From assembly GCA_022562835.1 (NCBI GenBank), contig JADFOM010000038.1, forward strand, positions 1 to 13,830: a DNA stretch of 13,830 bases. The letters are read 5' to 3'. The notes below the pieces were generated by a model. That model saw only the letters and a list, made by a program, of their open reading frames with translations. It ran no database searches and was not told the DNA's origin. The position numbers and the translations under genes were made by a program. How positions within the stretch are numbered: position 1 is the stretch's first letter; each line of letters starts with the position of its first letter. This document shows, in pieces, positions 13,291-13,830 of this stretch. The stretch comes from Acidobacteriota bacterium. GTDB taxonomy: Bacteria > Actinomycetota > Acidimicrobiia > Acidimicrobiales > SHLQ01.

Positions 13291-13830
13291 GTGACCATCG
13301 AGGTGAACGCCCCTGGTGGCTCCGATGTGAGCGACATTGGTGAGGTACGCCTGCGATGGTCGTGGATGCTGCTGGGAGCGGCGGGGCTATTGGTTGCGGT
13401 TGTGCTCGGCGTCAGTGTAGGTCCGACGTCGATCTCGCCTATCGGCGTGCTCATCGAGCTCTTCGATCGGCTCACCTGGTTCGACCTAGATTCGGGATTG
13501 ACCCCTGCTGAGGCGTCGATTGCCTGGGAACTTCGGTTTCCCCGGGTCGTGCTCGGTATGCTCGTGGGCTCCGTGCTCGCCCTTTCCGGTGGCGCTTATC
13601 AGGGAGTGTTTCGCAATCCCCTAGCGGATCCGTACCTGCTCGGGGTGGCGGCCGGAGCCGGGCTCGGCGCGACGTTCATGATCGTCAACGAGATTGGTGA
13701 TGGCCGCGGGTTCTTCGATCCGGTGCCCCTGGCGGCGTTTGGCGGAGCGATGTTGGCTGTTGCAGCGAGCTACACGATCGGTGTGCTCGGAGACCGCACC
13801 CGTTCGCCCACTTCGCTCATCCTCGCCGGG
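13291..13830 (+). CDS. btuC: BtuC/FecCD-family permease, 5' part only
   Basis: An open frame of 180 codons runs from GTG at 13291 off the window edge. After a polar start comes a first membrane helix (about residues 23-41). ELRFPRVVLGMLVGSVLALS (82-101) is the family signature that opens helix 2. GGAYQGVFRNPLADPYLLGV (102-121), rich in conserved Gln, Asn and Pro, follows. This is the integral membrane half of a type II ABC importer for cobalamin or siderophores; full-length members have about 330 residues and ten helices. The start is uncertain: GTG codons at 13303 and 13327 are also possible, and none has a strong Shine-Dalgarno. The ATPase (btuD-like) gene is expected just beyond the window. 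Confidence 0.88.
   Translation, partial: MTIEVNAPGGSDVSDIGEVRLRWSWMLLGAAGLLVAVVLGVSVGPTSISPIGVLIELFDRLTWFDLDSGLTPAEASIAWELRFPRVVLGMLVGSVLALSGGAYQGVFRNPLADPYLLGVAAGAGLGATFMIVNEIGDGRGFFDPVPLAAFGGAMLAVAASYTIGVLGDRTRSPTSLILAG

Overview
The window looks like a composite metagenomic contig. About the last 10.3 kb (roughly 3480-13830) reads as one coherent piece of an actinobacterial genome. An Acidimicrobiia-like host is my inference from moderate-high GC, lipoproteins with acidic linkers, a DUF4349 protein, a fused alpha/beta hydrolase-OsmC protein, and TAnnnT -10 boxes placed for leaderless mRNAs. About the first 3.5 kb is richer in GC, uses different codons and has a hairpin-rich intergenic region. 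It resembles Chloroflexota/Dehalococcoidia-type DNA from memory only. The change falls inside one reading frame (junction near 3460-3480). A second codon-usage switch lies inside the first gene, near 945-990.

Layout. 108-2348 (+): large molybdopterin subunit of a xanthine dehydrogenase/CO dehydrogenase-like hydroxylase. 2349-2844: gene-free and packed with GC-rich hairpins. 2845-4113 (-): an in-frame hybrid of an enoyl-CoA hydratase-like N-terminus and the C-terminal third of a ThDP-dependent enzyme. 4110-5219 (-): methylthioribose-1-phosphate isomerase (mtnA), overlapping the hybrid gene by ATGA. 5382-6776 (+): DUF4349 lipoprotein with an extra Ig-like domain. 6874-8088 (+): alpha/beta hydrolase-OsmC fusion. 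8085-9200 (-): patatin-like phospholipase. 9287-10561 (+): membrane-anchored OpuAC-like substrate-binding protein. 10594-11478 (+): alpha/beta hydrolase. 11475-11975 (-): thiol peroxidase Tpx. About 12091-12275: cobalamin riboswitch. 12276-13280 (+): vitamin B12 (BtuF-like) binding lipoprotein. 13291 to the window end (+): BtuC/FecCD permease, cut by the edge.

The clearest functional unit is the riboswitch-btuF-btuC operon. A cobalamin aptamer sits in front of a 14-bp hairpin that buries the btuF ribosome binding site, and a competing smaller hairpin can form from the same strand. The rest is mostly housekeeping and stress functions: methionine salvage, peroxide detoxification, lipid hydrolysis and osmolyte binding. 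Two convergent gene pairs end on the same CTAG, so each pair shares its stop codons. I see no tRNA, rRNA, CRISPR array, transposase or phage gene.
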